This document shows positions 53,636 to 64,000 of a DNA stretch of 64,000 nt, in pieces (position 1 is the first letter of the stretch; each line of letters begins with the position of its first letter). Under the pieces are notes generated by a model that was not told the origin of the DNA, did not search any database, and worked only from the letters and a program-made list of their open reading frames with translations. Both the position numbers and the translations under genes were made by a program. Source of the stretch: Planctomycetota bacterium (lineage in GTDB: Bacteria > Planctomycetota > UBA1135 > UBA2386); NCBI GenBank assembly GCA_016872675.1, contig VGZG01000002.1, positions 1-64,000 on the forward strand. The letters run 5' to 3'.

Positions 53636-55360
53636 ATGACCGTGCCGGCGCCGCGCATCCTGGTGGTCGACGACGAGCCGGCCGTGCTGGCGACCTACTG
53701 CGCCATCCTGCGCGCGCCGGCCATCGCCGGCGACAGCGCTGGCGCAGCCGACGAGTTCCGGCCGGAGTTGACGCTGGCGCGCCAAGGTCAGGACGCGGTC
53801 GACGCGGTCGCCACGGCGACGGCGAGCGGCGGCTTCGCCATGGCGTTCGTCGACATACACATGCCGCCGGGCATCGACGGCTTCGCCACCGTCGAGCGGC
53901 TGTGGACCATCGACGGCGACCTGCAAGTGGTCATCGCCAGCGGCTCCGCCGATCTACCAGTGGCCAACCTCGCCGAGCGCTTCGGCGCCACCGACAGACT
54001 GTTGGTGCTGAAGAAGCCGTTCGAGCCGGTCGAGGTGCGCCAACTCGCGGCGGCGTTGTGCCGCAAGCGTGAGTTGCTGCGCGAAGCGCGTCAGCGCGAG
54101 CACCGGCTCGAGTCGCACGTCGCCGAGCGCACGCGCGAGCTCGCCGCCGCGCTGCAGGCCGCCAAGTCGGCGGCGCGCACGCGACTGCAGTTCCTTGCCA
54201 ACATGAGCCACGAGATCCGCACGCCGCTGACGGCGATCCTCGGCTACGCCGAGTTGCTCCGCGATCCCGGGTGCTCCGAGGAAGACCGCGAGCAGCACGT
54301 GCAGGTGCTCGAGCGCAACAGCCATCACCTGCTGCAACTCGTCAACGACGTGCTCGACCTCAGCAAGCTCGAGGCGCGTCAACTGCTCGTCGACGCGTCG
54401 CCGACCGACGTGCCGGCGCTGCTGGCGGAGGTCGTCTCGATGATGCGGCCAGTGGCGGTCGAGAAGGGCTTGCTGCTCGAGCTCTGTTTCGTCACGCCGT
54501 GCCCGCGCACGCTGCGGACCGACGGCATGCGCGTGCGGCAGATCCTGCTCAACCTGCTCGGTAACGCGATCAAGTTCACGGCCTCCGGCAGCGTCAGCCT
54601 GCAGGTCGAGTCGGTCGACCGGGCGACCGGGCCATGCCTCGCGTTCCACGTCGTCGACACCGGCATCGGCATCTCGAACGAGCGCCAGTCGGCTTTGTTC
54701 GAGCCGTTCGTGCAAGCAGACTCGTCGACGTCGCGGCGCTTTGGCGGCACCGGCCTGGGCCTTTCGATCAGCCGTCAACTCGCCAAGTGCCTCGGCGGCG
54801 ATGTGACGCTGCGCAGCGCGCTGGGCGAAGGCAGCGTCTTCAGCCTGCTGGTGCCGGCGGGCGACCTCGCGATCGGACCTTGGATCGCCACGCCGGACGA
54901 AGTGGCGCCGCCGGTCGCGGTGACGGCCAACGGGCAACCGCGCAGCCGCCTCGTCGGCCGCATCCTGCTGGTCGAGGACGGCGCCGACACCCGCCGGTTG
55001 TTGACGACAGTCTTGTGCAAGGCCGGCGCCGACGTCGCCACCGCCAGCAACGGCGTCGAAGCCATCGACGCAGCGCTCTCGGCCGACGCCGCCGGCGCGC
55101 CGTTCGGCCTCGTGCTGATGGACATGCAGATGCCGGTGATGGACGGCTACACGGCGACGCGCGCGCTGCGCCGCGCCGGGTGGCAGCGGCCGATCGTCGC
55201 GCTGACCGCGCACGCGATGGAGGGCGACCGCGAACGCTGCCTCGCGGAAGGTTGCGATGGCTATGAGACCAAGCCGGTGCGCGCCGAGCGACTCATCGCC
55301 ACTTGCGCGCGGTTCCTCGAATCGACGCCGATCTCGCCGCCGCCGCCGCCGGTCGGCTGA
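53636..55360 (+). CDS. Hybrid histidine kinase (REC-HisKA-HATPase-REC)
   Basis: 574 residues, no membrane span, so a cytoplasmic signalling protein. An N-terminal receiver ('PRILVVDDEPAVLATYCAIL', acceptor in 'MAFVDIHMPPGIDG') is followed by a coiled-coil linker, the phospho-acceptor 'LANMSHEIRTPLTAILGYAE', ATPase boxes ('ILLNLLGNAIKFT', 'VVDTGIGISNERQ', 'GGTGLGLSISRQL') and a second receiver ('GRILLVEDGADTRRLLTT', 'VLMDMQMPVMDGYTATRA'). It sits between, and opposite to, the NtrC-type regulator and a second kinase, so it probably feeds the same phosphorelay. Confidence 0.94.
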   Translation: MTVPAPRILVVDDEPAVLATYCAILRAPAIAGDSAGAADEFRPELTLARQGQDAVDAVATATASGGFAMAFVDIHMPPGIDGFATVERLWTIDGDLQVVIASGSADLPVANLAERFGATDRLLVLKKPFEPVEVRQLAAALCRKRELLREARQREHRLESHVAERTRELAAALQAAKSAARTRLQFLANMSHEIRTPLTAILGYAELLRDPGCSEEDREQHVQVLERNSHHLLQLVNDVLDLSKLEARQLLVDASPTDVPALLAEVVSMMRPVAVEKGLLLELCFVTPCPRTLRTDGMRVRQILLNLLGNAIKFTASGSVSLQVESVDRATGPCLAFHVVDTGIGISNERQSALFEPFVQADSSTSRRFGGTGLGLSISRQLAKCLGGDVTLRSALGEGSVFSLLVPAGDLAIGPWIATPDEVAPPVAVTANGQPRSRLVGRILLVEDGADTRRLLTTVLCKAGADVATASNGVEAIDAALSADAAGAPFGLVLMDMQMPVMDGYTATRALRRAGWQRPIVALTAHAMEGDRERCLAEGCDGYETKPVRAERLIATCARFLESTPISPPPPPVG

Positions 55361-55377
55361 GCCGGCGTCCTGCGTCG

Positions 55378-56901
55378 TCAGGGCGCGGCGAGCGGCAGCC
55401 GCACCGTGAACGTGGCGCCCGCGCCCGCCGTCGAGGTGGCGTCGATGCGGCCTTGGTGCGCGACGACGACGCCGTAGCTGACGGCGAGCCCGAGGCCGGA
55501 GCCGCCCTGGCCGGGATCGCGCGCGTCGCGCTTGGTGGTGAAGAACGGCTCGAACACGTGCGGCAGGTGCGCGGCGGCGATGCCGCAGCCGGTGTCGGCG
55601 ACGGTGATGACGGCCTCGCCGCCGTGACGCGCCGCGGTGACGCGCAGCGTTCCGCCGTCGGGCATCGCTTGCAGCGCGTTGACCAGCAGGTTCACGAACA
55701 CCTGGTGCAGGCCGTCGGCGTCGCCGTGCACGACGAGGCCGACGGCGACGTTGCGCGCGATGGTGACGCCCTGCCGGCGCGCCGCCGGCTCGCACAGCTT
55801 GAGCGCATCGTCGAGCGCCGCGCCGACATCGCAGTCGGCGCGCTTGTCGAGCGAGCGGCGGGAGAAGCGTTGTAGTTCGCGGACGATGCCGGTGGCGCGG
55901 TCGGCGGCGCGCAGGATCACCGCGAAGGTCTCCTTGCGGCCGACGTCGGGCTCGTCGGCAGCGAGGTCGGCGATGCAGCCGCGAATGCCGCCGATGACGT
56001 TGTGGAACTCATGCGCGACGCCGCCGGCGAGCGTGCCGAGCGCCGCCAGCCGCTCGGCCTGCGCCAGCTGCGCGTGCGAGGCCTGCAGGTCGGCGAGCGC
56101 ACGCTCGAGATGGGCGGTCTTGTCGGCGACCTGCTGCGCCAGGCTGGCGGCAAACTGCTGCTGGCTTGCGCGCGCGGCGCGCAGTTCGCCCGTCATCGCG
56201 GCGAAGTCGCCCGCCAGCAGGCCGAGTTCGTCGCGCGCCGGCGGCGTCGGCGGCGGCGCGAGGTCGCCGGCGGCGACGCGCTGCGCCTGCTGCCGCAGGC
56301 GCTCCACCGGCGCCACGACGACGCGGTGCAAGGCCCAGCCGAGGCCGGCCAGGGTCGCCAGCAGCGCGAAGCCGACCAGCAGCAGGTGGTCGCGGCGTTG
56401 CTCGGCGAGGAACTCAGCGGCGCGCGCCTGTTGCGCCACGGCGAGCGCCCGCAGGCGCGTGTCGATGGCGGCTTCGACGCTGGCGCGCTGCCTCGCCGCC
56501 AGCGCCACGACGTTGCGGCGCTCGTTGGCGCTGCGGCGCGCGTCGTCGTCGGCGATCGCGGCGCGCACGGCGGCGGCGTCGCCGGCATGGTCCTGCAGCG
56601 GTAGCGCGGCGAGGGCGCGCTGGCGATCGGTCACCGAGGCGGTCAGGACGTCGACCAGCAGGTCGTTGGTCTGTAGCGACTGGTCGTGCGCGAGATCGCG
56701 CATCGCTGTGGCGCCCTCGCGCAGGAACTCGTCGCCGAGCGCCTCGAACGCTGACCGGGTGCGCGGGCCGAGCCACAGCAGCAGCACGGCGGTGAGCGCG
56801 GCGCCGAGCGCGAGCACCCCGGTGGCGAAGCGCAGCGCCAGCGGCAGGTAGCCGCGGGACGGCGTCGGCGCGGCGGCGCCGCCGGCTTCGGACGGGTGCA
56901 T
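55378..56901 (-). CDS. Membrane sensor histidine kinase
   Basis: 507 residues. Two transmembrane spans ('FATGVLALGAALTAVLLLWL' and 'LLLVGFALLATLAGLGWAL') flank a helical sensor region of about 130 residues. HAMP follows ('VVAPVERLRQQAQRVAAGDL'), then the acceptor 'LAGGVAHEFHNVIGGIRG' and ATPase boxes ('QVFVNLLVNALQAM', 'VADTGCGIAAAHL', 'GGSGLGLAVSYGVV'). This NtrB/ZraS-like design usually partners an NtrC-type regulator such as the one at 51938. The -10-like TAAGCA lies seven bases before its ATG at 56901. Convergent with the hybrid kinase, 17 bases apart. Confidence 0.93.
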   Translation of the reverse strand: MHPSEAGGAAAPTPSRGYLPLALRFATGVLALGAALTAVLLLWLGPRTRSAFEALGDEFLREGATAMRDLAHDQSLQTNDLLVDVLTASVTDRQRALAALPLQDHAGDAAAVRAAIADDDARRSANERRNVVALAARQRASVEAAIDTRLRALAVAQQARAAEFLAEQRRDHLLLVGFALLATLAGLGWALHRVVVAPVERLRQQAQRVAAGDLAPPPTPPARDELGLLAGDFAAMTGELRAARASQQQFAASLAQQVADKTAHLERALADLQASHAQLAQAERLAALGTLAGGVAHEFHNVIGGIRGCIADLAADEPDVGRKETFAVILRAADRATGIVRELQRFSRRSLDKRADCDVGAALDDALKLCEPAARRQGVTIARNVAVGLVVHGDADGLHQVFVNLLVNALQAMPDGGTLRVTAARHGGEAVITVADTGCGIAAAHLPHVFEPFFTTKRDARDPGQGGSGLGLAVSYGVVVAHQGRIDATSTAGAGATFTVRLPLAAP

Positions 56902-56953
56902 GGCCGATTGCTTACCCGATCGTCGGCGGCGGTGCGCGTCCGGAGCGTCGCCG

Positions 56954-56959
56954 TATGCT
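56954..56959 (+). promoter_or_regulatory. -10 box (TATGCT), near-leaderless
   Basis: TATGCT ends 10 bases before the ATG at 56970. The context TATGCTTTGCGCCGCCATG closely parallels the region before the gene at 61065. Confidence 0.55.
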
Positions 56960-56969
56960 TTGCGCCGCC

Positions 56970-57530
56970 ATGAACGTCCTCGCCCGCCACGTCACGCGCT
57001 GCTTCGTCGCCGGCCTCGTCGCGTTGTTGCCCATCGGCGGCGCCGTCTTCGCGGTGGTCTGGCTCGAAAGCGCGCTGTCGGCGTCGTGGGCGCAGGTCGA
57101 CTGGTACTTCCCCGGTCTCGGACTGCTGCTCGCCGGCGCCGCCGTCTACGCCGTCGGCCTCGTGGTGACGACCTTCGTGGGTCGCTGGCTGTGGCGTTCC
57201 TTCGATCGCTTGCTCGAAGGCTTGCCGCTGCTCGGCACGCTCTACCAGTCGCTCAAGGAGGTGCTCGGCTACGACAGCGGCCGGGAGCGGTTCTTCCAAG
57301 GCGTCGTCGCGGTCGACTGCGACGGCGGCGAAGAAATCGGCTTCGTGACCGGCGAGACCGAAGGTGCCGACGGTCAGCGCCGTACGCTGGTCTTCGTGCC
57401 GAGCGCGCCCAACCCGACGAATGGCAGGCTTCTGCTGCTGCCCCCGGCGACCTTGCGGCGCCTCGACGTGCGCCCTGCCGACGCCCTGCGAACGCTCATT
57501 GCGATGGGCAAGTCGCCCCTGCGGCCCTGA
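56970..57530 (+). CDS. DUF502 family membrane protein
   Basis: 186 residues. Two transmembrane spans ('FVAGLVALLPIGGAVFAVVW' and 'PGLGLLLAGAAVYAVGLVV') precede a soluble part with the DUF502 marks 'LEGLPLLGTLYQSLKEVLG' and 'LVFVPSAPNPTNGRLLLLPP'. The family's function is not established. It lies 67 bases upstream of sdhC and may be read through into that operon, although a separate -10-like sequence precedes sdhC. Confidence 0.9.
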   Translation: MNVLARHVTRCFVAGLVALLPIGGAVFAVVWLESALSASWAQVDWYFPGLGLLLAGAAVYAVGLVVTTFVGRWLWRSFDRLLEGLPLLGTLYQSLKEVLGYDSGRERFFQGVVAVDCDGGEEIGFVTGETEGADGQRRTLVFVPSAPNPTNGRLLLLPPATLRRLDVRPADALRTLIAMGKSPLRP

Positions 57531-57597
57531 CCCGTAGCCGCGCATCCAGCATGGCGTTGCAATCGAACCGATCCCTATTGATGGTTCGGTGCTCCCC

Positions 57598-58284
57598 ATG
57601 ACCTGGATGACGGATTTTTGGCGGTCGTCGATCGGCGGCAAGGCGACCATGGCGGTCACCGGCCTGCTGCTCTTCGGATTCGTCGTCGCCCATCTGCTCG
57701 GCAACCTGCAGTTGCTGAAAGGCGCCGACGCCATCAACAACTACGCCAAGATGCTGCACGATCTCGGCCCGCTGCTGTGGGTCGCGCGCATCGGGCTATT
57801 GGCGGTGTTCGTGCTGCACGTCGCGACGGCGATCCGCCTGTCGCGCGCCAACAAGGCGGCGCGGCCGGTGGCGTACGTCAAGGGCGCGACGATGCAGGCG
57901 ACGATGGCCTCGCGCTCGATGGTGCTGAGCGGCCTCACGGTGGGGGCGTTCCTCGTCTACCATCTCGCGCACTTCACCTTCGGCGCGGTTCATGGCGCGG
58001 ACGCGGCGCTGAAGGCCAAGGGCGCTGGCGGCCACGACGTCTTCGCGATGGTCACCGCCAGCTTCGCCAATCCCGCGATCGTCGCCGCGTACGTCGCGGC
58101 CCAGATCGTGCTGTTCCTGCACCTGAGCCATGGCATGCAGAGCCTCGCGCAGACGCTCGGCTGCCACCACGGCCGCTACGCGCCGATGGTCAAGTCGCTG
58201 TCGGTCGTGCTCGCGCTGGCGATCGCCGGCGGCAACGCCTTCCTCGCCCTGTCCGTCCGCCTCGGCATCGTGCAGGGGGCCTGA
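57598..58284 (+). CDS. sdhC: Succinate dehydrogenase cytochrome b subunit (type B)
   Basis: About 228 residues with five hydrophobic spans. '[19 protein letters not shown]', '[15 protein letters not shown]', '[16 protein letters not shown]' and '[16 protein letters not shown]' supply the His ligands for two haems b, as in the Bacillus and Bacteroidetes type-B enzyme. There is no SdhD, as expected for this type. ATG 57598 is preferred; GTG 57589 and ATG 57607 are alternatives. It anchors SdhA and SdhB to the inner membrane and passes electrons to menaquinone-type quinones. Confidence 0.93.
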   Translation: MTWMTDFWRSSIGGKATMAVTGLLLFGFVVAHLLGNLQLLKGADAINNYAKMLHDLGPLLWVARIGLLAVFVLHVATAIRLSRANKAARPVAYVKGATMQATMASRSMVLSGLTVGAFLVYHLAHFTFGAVHGADAALKAKGAGGHDVFAMVTASFANPAIVAAYVAAQIVLFLHLSHGMQSLAQTLGCHHGRYAPMVKSLSVVLALAIAGGNAFLALSVRLGIVQGA

Positions 58285-58286
58285 TC

Positions 58287-60193
<1,907 letters not shown>

Positions 60194-60197
<4 letters not shown>

Positions 60198-61009
60198 CGG
60201 GCAACACGACGATGAAGCTCATCCTCCACGTCTGGCGTCAGCAGAAGCGCAGCACCGCCGCCGACTTCAAGCAGGACGGCCGCATGGTGCGCTACGAGCT
60301 GGACGGCGTGTCGCCAGATATGTCGTTCCTCGAGATGCTCGACGTCCTCAACGAGCGACTGATCAGGAAGGGCGAGGAGCCGATCGTGTTCGACCACGAT
60401 TGCCGCGAAGGCATCTGCGGCTCCTGCAGCCTGATGATCGACGGCGAGCCGCACGGCCCGCAGTCGGGCACGACGACCTGCCAGTTGCACATGCGCAGCT
60501 TCCGCGATGGCGCGGAGATCTGGATCGAGCCGTGGCGCGCCAAGGCGTTCCCGGTGGTCAAGGATCTGATGGTCGACCGCAGCGCCTTCGACCGCGTGGT
60601 GCAGGCTGGCGCGTTCATTTCGGTCAACACCGGCGTGTCGCAGGACGCCAACGCCATCCCGGTGCCGAAGGCCGACGCCGACCGTGCGTTCGACGCGGCG
60701 ACCTGCATCGGCTGTGGCGCCTGCGTCGCGGCCTGCAAGAACGCCTCGGCGATGCTGTTCGTCGGCGCCAAGGTGTCGCACTTCCTGCACCTGCCGCAGG
60801 GCCGGGTCGAGCGTGAGACGCGCGCCCGCAACCTCGTCGCGGCGATGGACAAGGAGGGCTTCGGCAACTGCACCAACCAGAACGAGTGCGAAGCCGCGTG
60901 CCCGAAGGAGATCCCGGTGCGCGTCATCGCGGAGATGAACCGCGAGTTCCTGCGCGCGAAGGCGGTCGAGGAGCCGCCGAGCAAGAAGCGCGTCGGCGGC
61001 GACGGCTGA
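60194..61009 (+). CDS. sdhB: Succinate dehydrogenase iron-sulfur subunit
   Basis: 271 residues from GTG 60194 (ATG 60212 is an alternative). The 2Fe-2S domain is marked by '[16 protein letters not shown]' and '[11 protein letters not shown]', the 4Fe-4S by '[15 protein letters not shown]', and the third cluster by '[16 protein letters not shown]'. It wires the flavin to the haem subunit. A short Lys/Glu/Pro-rich tail follows. Confidence 0.97.
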
Positions 61010-61046
61010 GCCGACGCCTAGGTTTCTGGGAACTCCGGCGGCGGTG

Positions 61047-61052
61047 TAGCGT
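61047..61052 (+). promoter_or_regulatory. -10 box (TAGCGT), near-leaderless
   Basis: TAGCGT ends 12 bases before the ATG at 61065, with the same CGCCGCCATG ending as the gene at 56970. No -35 visible. Confidence 0.45.
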
Positions 61053-61064
61053 TTTCGCGCCGCC

Positions 61065-62750
61065 ATGAACGCCCCAACCCTGCCGCTGTCGGTCTCGTTC
61101 CTCCTGCTGACCGCCGGCGTCGCGCAGGCGCCCGCGCCCGCGCCCGCCGGCGCTGCCGCCGACCCGCTGCCCGTGCGCGAAGTCACCGTCTTCAAGGACG
61201 GGCATGCCTGGGTGCTGCGCGAGCGGCCGCTCACCGCCGCCGACGCCCAGGAGGTCGTGCTCGACGAGCTGCCGCAGCCGCTGCTCGGCGCCTTCTGGCC
61301 GTACGCCGTCGACGGCACGCGGCTGGTCAGCGCGGTGGCCGGCATGAAGACGACGCGCAGCGAGGCGACGGTCATGGATCTGCGCGAGCTCGCGCGCGCC
61401 AACGCCGGCAAGGACGCGCTGGTCGTGACCGCCGACAAGGAGCGCCTCGAAGGCAAGCTGCTCGGCGTGCCGTCGCGCCAGACGCTGCCGTCGGCGAGCG
61501 ACGGCGAGCTGCTGCTGCTGCAGACCGCGCAGGGCACGCGCGCGCTGCCGCTCGCCTCGGTGCGCGAACTGGAGGTCCGCGGCGACTACCAGGGTCGCAT
61601 CGCCGTCGAGGAGGCGAAGCCGCGCCTGACGCTGCGCGTCGCCGGCGGCGGTCCGCAGGCCAAGGTCGGCGTCATGTACGTCCAGAAGGGCCTGCGCTGG
61701 ATCCCGGCGTACCGCATCGACATCGACGGCGATGGCAAGGCCAAGGCGCAGTTCGAGGCGACGCTGGTCAACGACCTGATCGACCTGCAGGGCGCGACCG
61801 TGAACCTCGTCGTCGGCGTGCCGAAGTTCGACCACGCGGGCGAACTCGACCCGATCGCGCTGCAGCAGGAGGGCGCGCAGGTCGCCGAGCGGCTGCGCGG
61901 CGGCCTGCAGCAGCAGATGTTCGGCAACCGCCTGTCCAACGCCTTCATGACGCAGGCGGCGAGCCCGGTGGGCGGCGACGGCGGTGGCGAGCCGGAGCCG
62001 TCGGTGGCCGGCGGCGCGGGCAACGAGGACCTCTACGTCTTCACGCTGCGCGACGTGACGCTGAAGAAGGGCGAGCGCATGGTGCTGCCGATCGCCGCGT
62101 TCGAGCTGCCGTACCGCGACCTGTACCGGCTCGATGTCTCGTTCGCACCGCCGATGGAGGTGCGCCAGGGCCTGCAGAGCCAGCAGCTCGTCGAGCTCGC
62201 GCGCCAGATGGCGGCGCCGAAGGTCCGGCACGTGCTGCGCCTGACCAACACCGGCGACGCGCCGCTGACCACCGCGCCGGCGCTGGTGCTCGCCGGCGGC
62301 AAGCTGCTGGCCCAGGGCACGATGCTCTACACGCCGCGCGGCGGCGCGACCGACCTCGAGATCAACGTCGCCGTCGACGTGAAGGTCGCGACCGACGAGC
62401 GCGAAGTGAAGCGCGATCCGGGCCCGATCCGCCTCGGCGACGACCGCTACGCCCGCGTCGACGTCGCCGGCACGATCAAGCTGACCAACCGCAAGCCCAA
62501 GGCCATCGAGGTCGAGGTCACGCGCCGCGCGCTCGGTCTCGCCGACAGCATCGGCCAGGGTGGCGCGCAGAAGCAGCTCGACCTCGTGCAGGCCTGGCAG
62601 GGCGGCTCGGAGAACCCGTGGTGGGGCTGGTGGAGCTGGCCGCACTGGTGGTTCCAGCACAACGGCTTCGCCGAGTTCCGCTGGACGGCGACCGTTGCGC
62701 CCGGCGGCGAGGCGACGTTCGACGCCGGCTGGCACTACTTCTGGCGCTGA
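61065..62750 (+). CDS. Secreted DUF4139-like protein
   Basis: 561 residues with a signal peptide ('LPLSVSFLLLTAGVAQAPAP'). 'VREVTVFKDGHAWVLRERPL' at the start, 'VGVMYVQKGLRWIPAYRIDI' in the middle and 'FEATLVNDLIDLQGATVNLV' resemble the DUF4139/mucoidy-inhibitor A-type beta-rich proteins. The C-terminus is Trp-rich ('NPWWGWWSWPHWWFQHNGF'), which may bind a glycan or membrane. Function is not established. Convergent with the zinc-ribbon gene, 11 bases apart. Confidence 0.75.
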   Translation: MNAPTLPLSVSFLLLTAGVAQAPAPAPAGAAADPLPVREVTVFKDGHAWVLRERPLTAADAQEVVLDELPQPLLGAFWPYAVDGTRLVSAVAGMKTTRSEATVMDLRELARANAGKDALVVTADKERLEGKLLGVPSRQTLPSASDGELLLLQTAQGTRALPLASVRELEVRGDYQGRIAVEEAKPRLTLRVAGGGPQAKVGVMYVQKGLRWIPAYRIDIDGDGKAKAQFEATLVNDLIDLQGATVNLVVGVPKFDHAGELDPIALQQEGAQVAERLRGGLQQQMFGNRLSNAFMTQAASPVGGDGGGEPEPSVAGGAGNEDLYVFTLRDVTLKKGERMVLPIAAFELPYRDLYRLDVSFAPPMEVRQGLQSQQLVELARQMAAPKVRHVLRLTNTGDAPLTTAPALVLAGGKLLAQGTMLYTPRGGATDLEINVAVDVKVATDEREVKRDPGPIRLGDDRYARVDVAGTIKLTNRKPKAIEVEVTRRALGLADSIGQGGAQKQLDLVQAWQGGSENPWWGWWSWPHWWFQHNGFAEFRWTATVAPGGEATFDAGWHYFWR

Positions 62751-62761
62751 GCGGCCGGTGC

Positions 62762-63058
62762 TCAGTCGAGGTCGAATGGGCTGCGCGGCTTCTCGTCCTT
62801 GTCCTTCTTGGCCTCTTCCTTGGCCCGGCGCAGCTTCTCGTCGAGCGCTTCCTGCTGGCGCGCCTGCTGGTCCTTGGCCGAAGCGAACAGGTCGGTCAGC
62901 CGCTGCTGGTCCTTCTTCTGCGCCGCCAGCAGGTCGTCGAGGCTGCGCCCGCCCTTGGCCTCGTCGGCCCGGACCGCGCGCGCCTTGCCCGAGCGGGTGT
63001 CGACCTCGACCATCTTGCCGCAGCAGGGGCAGGGGAACGTGAACAGGGTGGAGCTCAT
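62762..63058 (-). CDS. Small zinc-ribbon and coiled-coil protein
   Basis: 98 residues. 'FTFPCPCCGKMVEVDTRSGK' is a half zinc ribbon at the N-terminus; the remaining 65 residues are a charged Lys/Glu/Gln/Ala helix, probably coiled coil. No signal peptide. Function unknown. A GATGAT sequence 11 bases before the ATG may be its -10 box. Confidence 0.75.
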   Translation of the reverse strand: MSSTLFTFPCPCCGKMVEVDTRSGKARAVRADEAKGGRSLDDLLAAQKKDQQRLTDLFASAKDQQARQQEALDEKLRRAKEEAKKDKDEKPRSPFDLD

Positions 63059-63178
63059 GGCGGCAGCCGATCATCGGCGCAGTCGCCGACGGCGACAACC
63101 GGCGGCGTGGTTCGCCGCTCGGTGCGGTGGCCGGTAAGCTGGCGTCCTGCGGCGTTGACCCGACGTCGCCCAGGGCAC

Positions 63179-63871
63179 GTGCGCGACCCAACCAACGACC
63201 CAGCGGGAACCAGCGCCGGCGGACGGCGTCTGGTGCTCTCGTCGCTGCGACGCGCGCCGAGTTCCGGCGCCGTCGCCGCGGCGGCCGACGACGCGGATCC
63301 GGTGCGCGCCGTCGTCCGGCAGGCGCAGCAAGGCGACCTGGACGCCTTCCGCGCGCTCGTCGACCAGTTCTCCGACCGGGTGATGCGCGTGATCGTGAAC
63401 GTGATGCACTGCGACTGGGCGACCGCCGAGGACCTCTGCCAGGAGACCTTCCTGCGCGTCCACGGTGGGCTCGCCGGCTTCGACGGCCAGCGCTTCACCG
63501 GCTGGCTGGCGACCATCGCCACCAACGTCGCGATCAGCGAGCTGCGCCGCCGCCGCGCGCAGAAACGCGGCCAACGCACGCTGTCGCTCGACGCGCCGAT
63601 CGCCGGCACGGACGATCTGTACCTCGACCCGGCCGGCCGCGAGCAGGATCCGGCGCAGCGCGCCCACCATCGCGAGTTCGCCGCGCGCGTGCGCGAGGCT
63701 GTGCGCGAACTGCCCGAGGAGTTCCGCGTGCCGGTCGTGCTGCGCGACATGGACGGAATGTCGTACGAGGACATCGCCGCGACGCTCGGCGTGCCGCCGG
63801 GCACCGTGCGCTCGCGCATCCATCGCGGCCGCCTGCTGCTGCAGGACCTGCTCAAGGAGTTCGGCGCATGA
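63179..63871 (+). CDS. Sigma-70 family (ECF-type) RNA polymerase sigma factor
   Basis: About 230 residues. Region 2 ('LVDQFSDRVMRVIVNVMHCD', 'AEDLCQETFLRVHGGLAGF', 'FTGWLATIATNVAISELRRR') and region 4 ('LPEEFRVPVVLRDMDGMSY', 'DIAATLGVPPGTVRSRIHRG') are complete. The first 40 residues are an uncharacterised basic extension. GTG 63179 is chosen as the nearest start before that region. A TAAGCT at 63135-63140 may be its -10 box. Its stop overlaps the next gene by ATGA, the usual place for its anti-sigma factor. Confidence 0.92.
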   Translation: MRDPTNDPAGTSAGGRRLVLSSLRRAPSSGAVAAAADDADPVRAVVRQAQQGDLDAFRALVDQFSDRVMRVIVNVMHCDWATAEDLCQETFLRVHGGLAGFDGQRFTGWLATIATNVAISELRRRRAQKRGQRTLSLDAPIAGTDDLYLDPAGREQDPAQRAHHREFAARVREAVRELPEEFRVPVVLRDMDGMSYEDIAATLGVPPGTVRSRIHRGRLLLQDLLKEFGA

Positions 63872-64000
63872 GCGCGCCCGATCGCATGCCCGACGAACGG
63901 CTCGCCGACTGGATCGACGGCCGCATGAGCGACCGCGAGCAGGAGCGCTTCCGTGCCGAGCTGCGCGTCAACGCGCAGTTGCGCGCCGACCTCGCTGCCT
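63868..64000 (+). CDS. Probable anti-sigma factor, N-terminal fragment (3' end outside the window)
   Basis: The first 44 residues, starting 'MSAPDRMPDERLADWIDGRM', have the amphipathic helical look of a zf-HC2-type anti-sigma domain ('LADWIDGRMSDREQERFRAE'), without visible Cys or His yet. The ATGA overlap with the sigma gene strongly suggests an anti-sigma role. The rest of the gene is outside the window. Confidence 0.6.
   Translation, partial: MSAPDRMPDERLADWIDGRMSDREQERFRAELRVNAQLRADLAA

Overview
The window is a 64 kb piece of a very GC-rich (roughly 70 % by eye) bacterial chromosome, densely coded on both strands. I see no insertion sequence, prophage, CRISPR array or rRNA. The mix of genes suggests a Gram-negative bacterium of the Planctomycetota or a close relative. 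The clues are a dephospho-CoA kinase gene followed by a Rho-like gene, squalene-cyclase-like repeat proteins, a TatC with an enlarged loop, Ser/Thr kinases with large extracytoplasmic parts, multihaem cytochromes, Ig-like and Kelch-type secreted proteins, and a type-B succinate dehydrogenase. This placement is inference from gene content; no rRNA is present to test it.

Layout. 1-4568: glycan assembly (GT4-like glycosyltransferase, PIG-L deacetylase, three GT2 glycosyltransferases). 4565-6369 (minus): coaE and a Rho homologue whose ATPase site looks destroyed. 6420-7908: a strong promoter, a structured leader and a membrane-anchored coiled-coil protein with a possible BRCT-like end. 8366-10557: tatC-cinA. 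10624-16597: an operon-like kinase / lipoprotein / PP2C phosphatase signalling unit. 16674-20315: GspF/PilC-type protein, histidine kinase, diguanylate cyclase. 20457-24392: rpsB-tsf-pyrH-frr, tRNA-Lys and a Trm112-like protein. 24461-28610: PpiD/SurA-like protein, methyltransferase, glycosyltransferase. 28821-34927: squalene-cyclase-like secreted protein, FAH-family hydrolase, Kelch protein, Dus enzyme. 35077-43190: tRNA-Leu, smpB, PAP2 phosphatase, a metzincin-like lipoprotein with a partner, and a glyoxylate-reductase/glycerate-kinase pair. 43289-44890: class I fumarase. 44934-51905 (minus): a six-gene cluster joining a phosphatase-cytochrome c' fusion, a ferric-type ABC importer, a pentahaem cytochrome and a HEAT lipoprotein. 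51938-56901: NtrC-type regulator, hybrid kinase and histidine kinase. 56970-61009: DUF502 protein and sdhCAB. 61065-64000: DUF4139-like protein, zinc-ribbon protein, sigma factor and the start of a probable anti-sigma gene.

Two genome-wide habits stand out. Fourteen adjacent gene pairs overlap by exactly ATGA or GTGA, implying widespread translational coupling. Many lone genes have a TAnnnT -10 box only about 7-15 bases before the start codon and no clear -35, suggesting leaderless or nearly leaderless transcripts. The standard -35/-10 promoters I can see sit before the protein genes at 6637 and 20591 (rpsB) and before tRNA-Leu.

The most unusual content is the Rho pseudo-ATPase (4565-5728), the phosphatase-cytochrome c'/iron-importer cluster (44934-51905), the kinase/lipoprotein/PP2C unit (10624-16597), the possible membrane-tethered BRCT-like protein (6637-7908) and the RGG-tailed ribosomal protein S2 (20591-21559).
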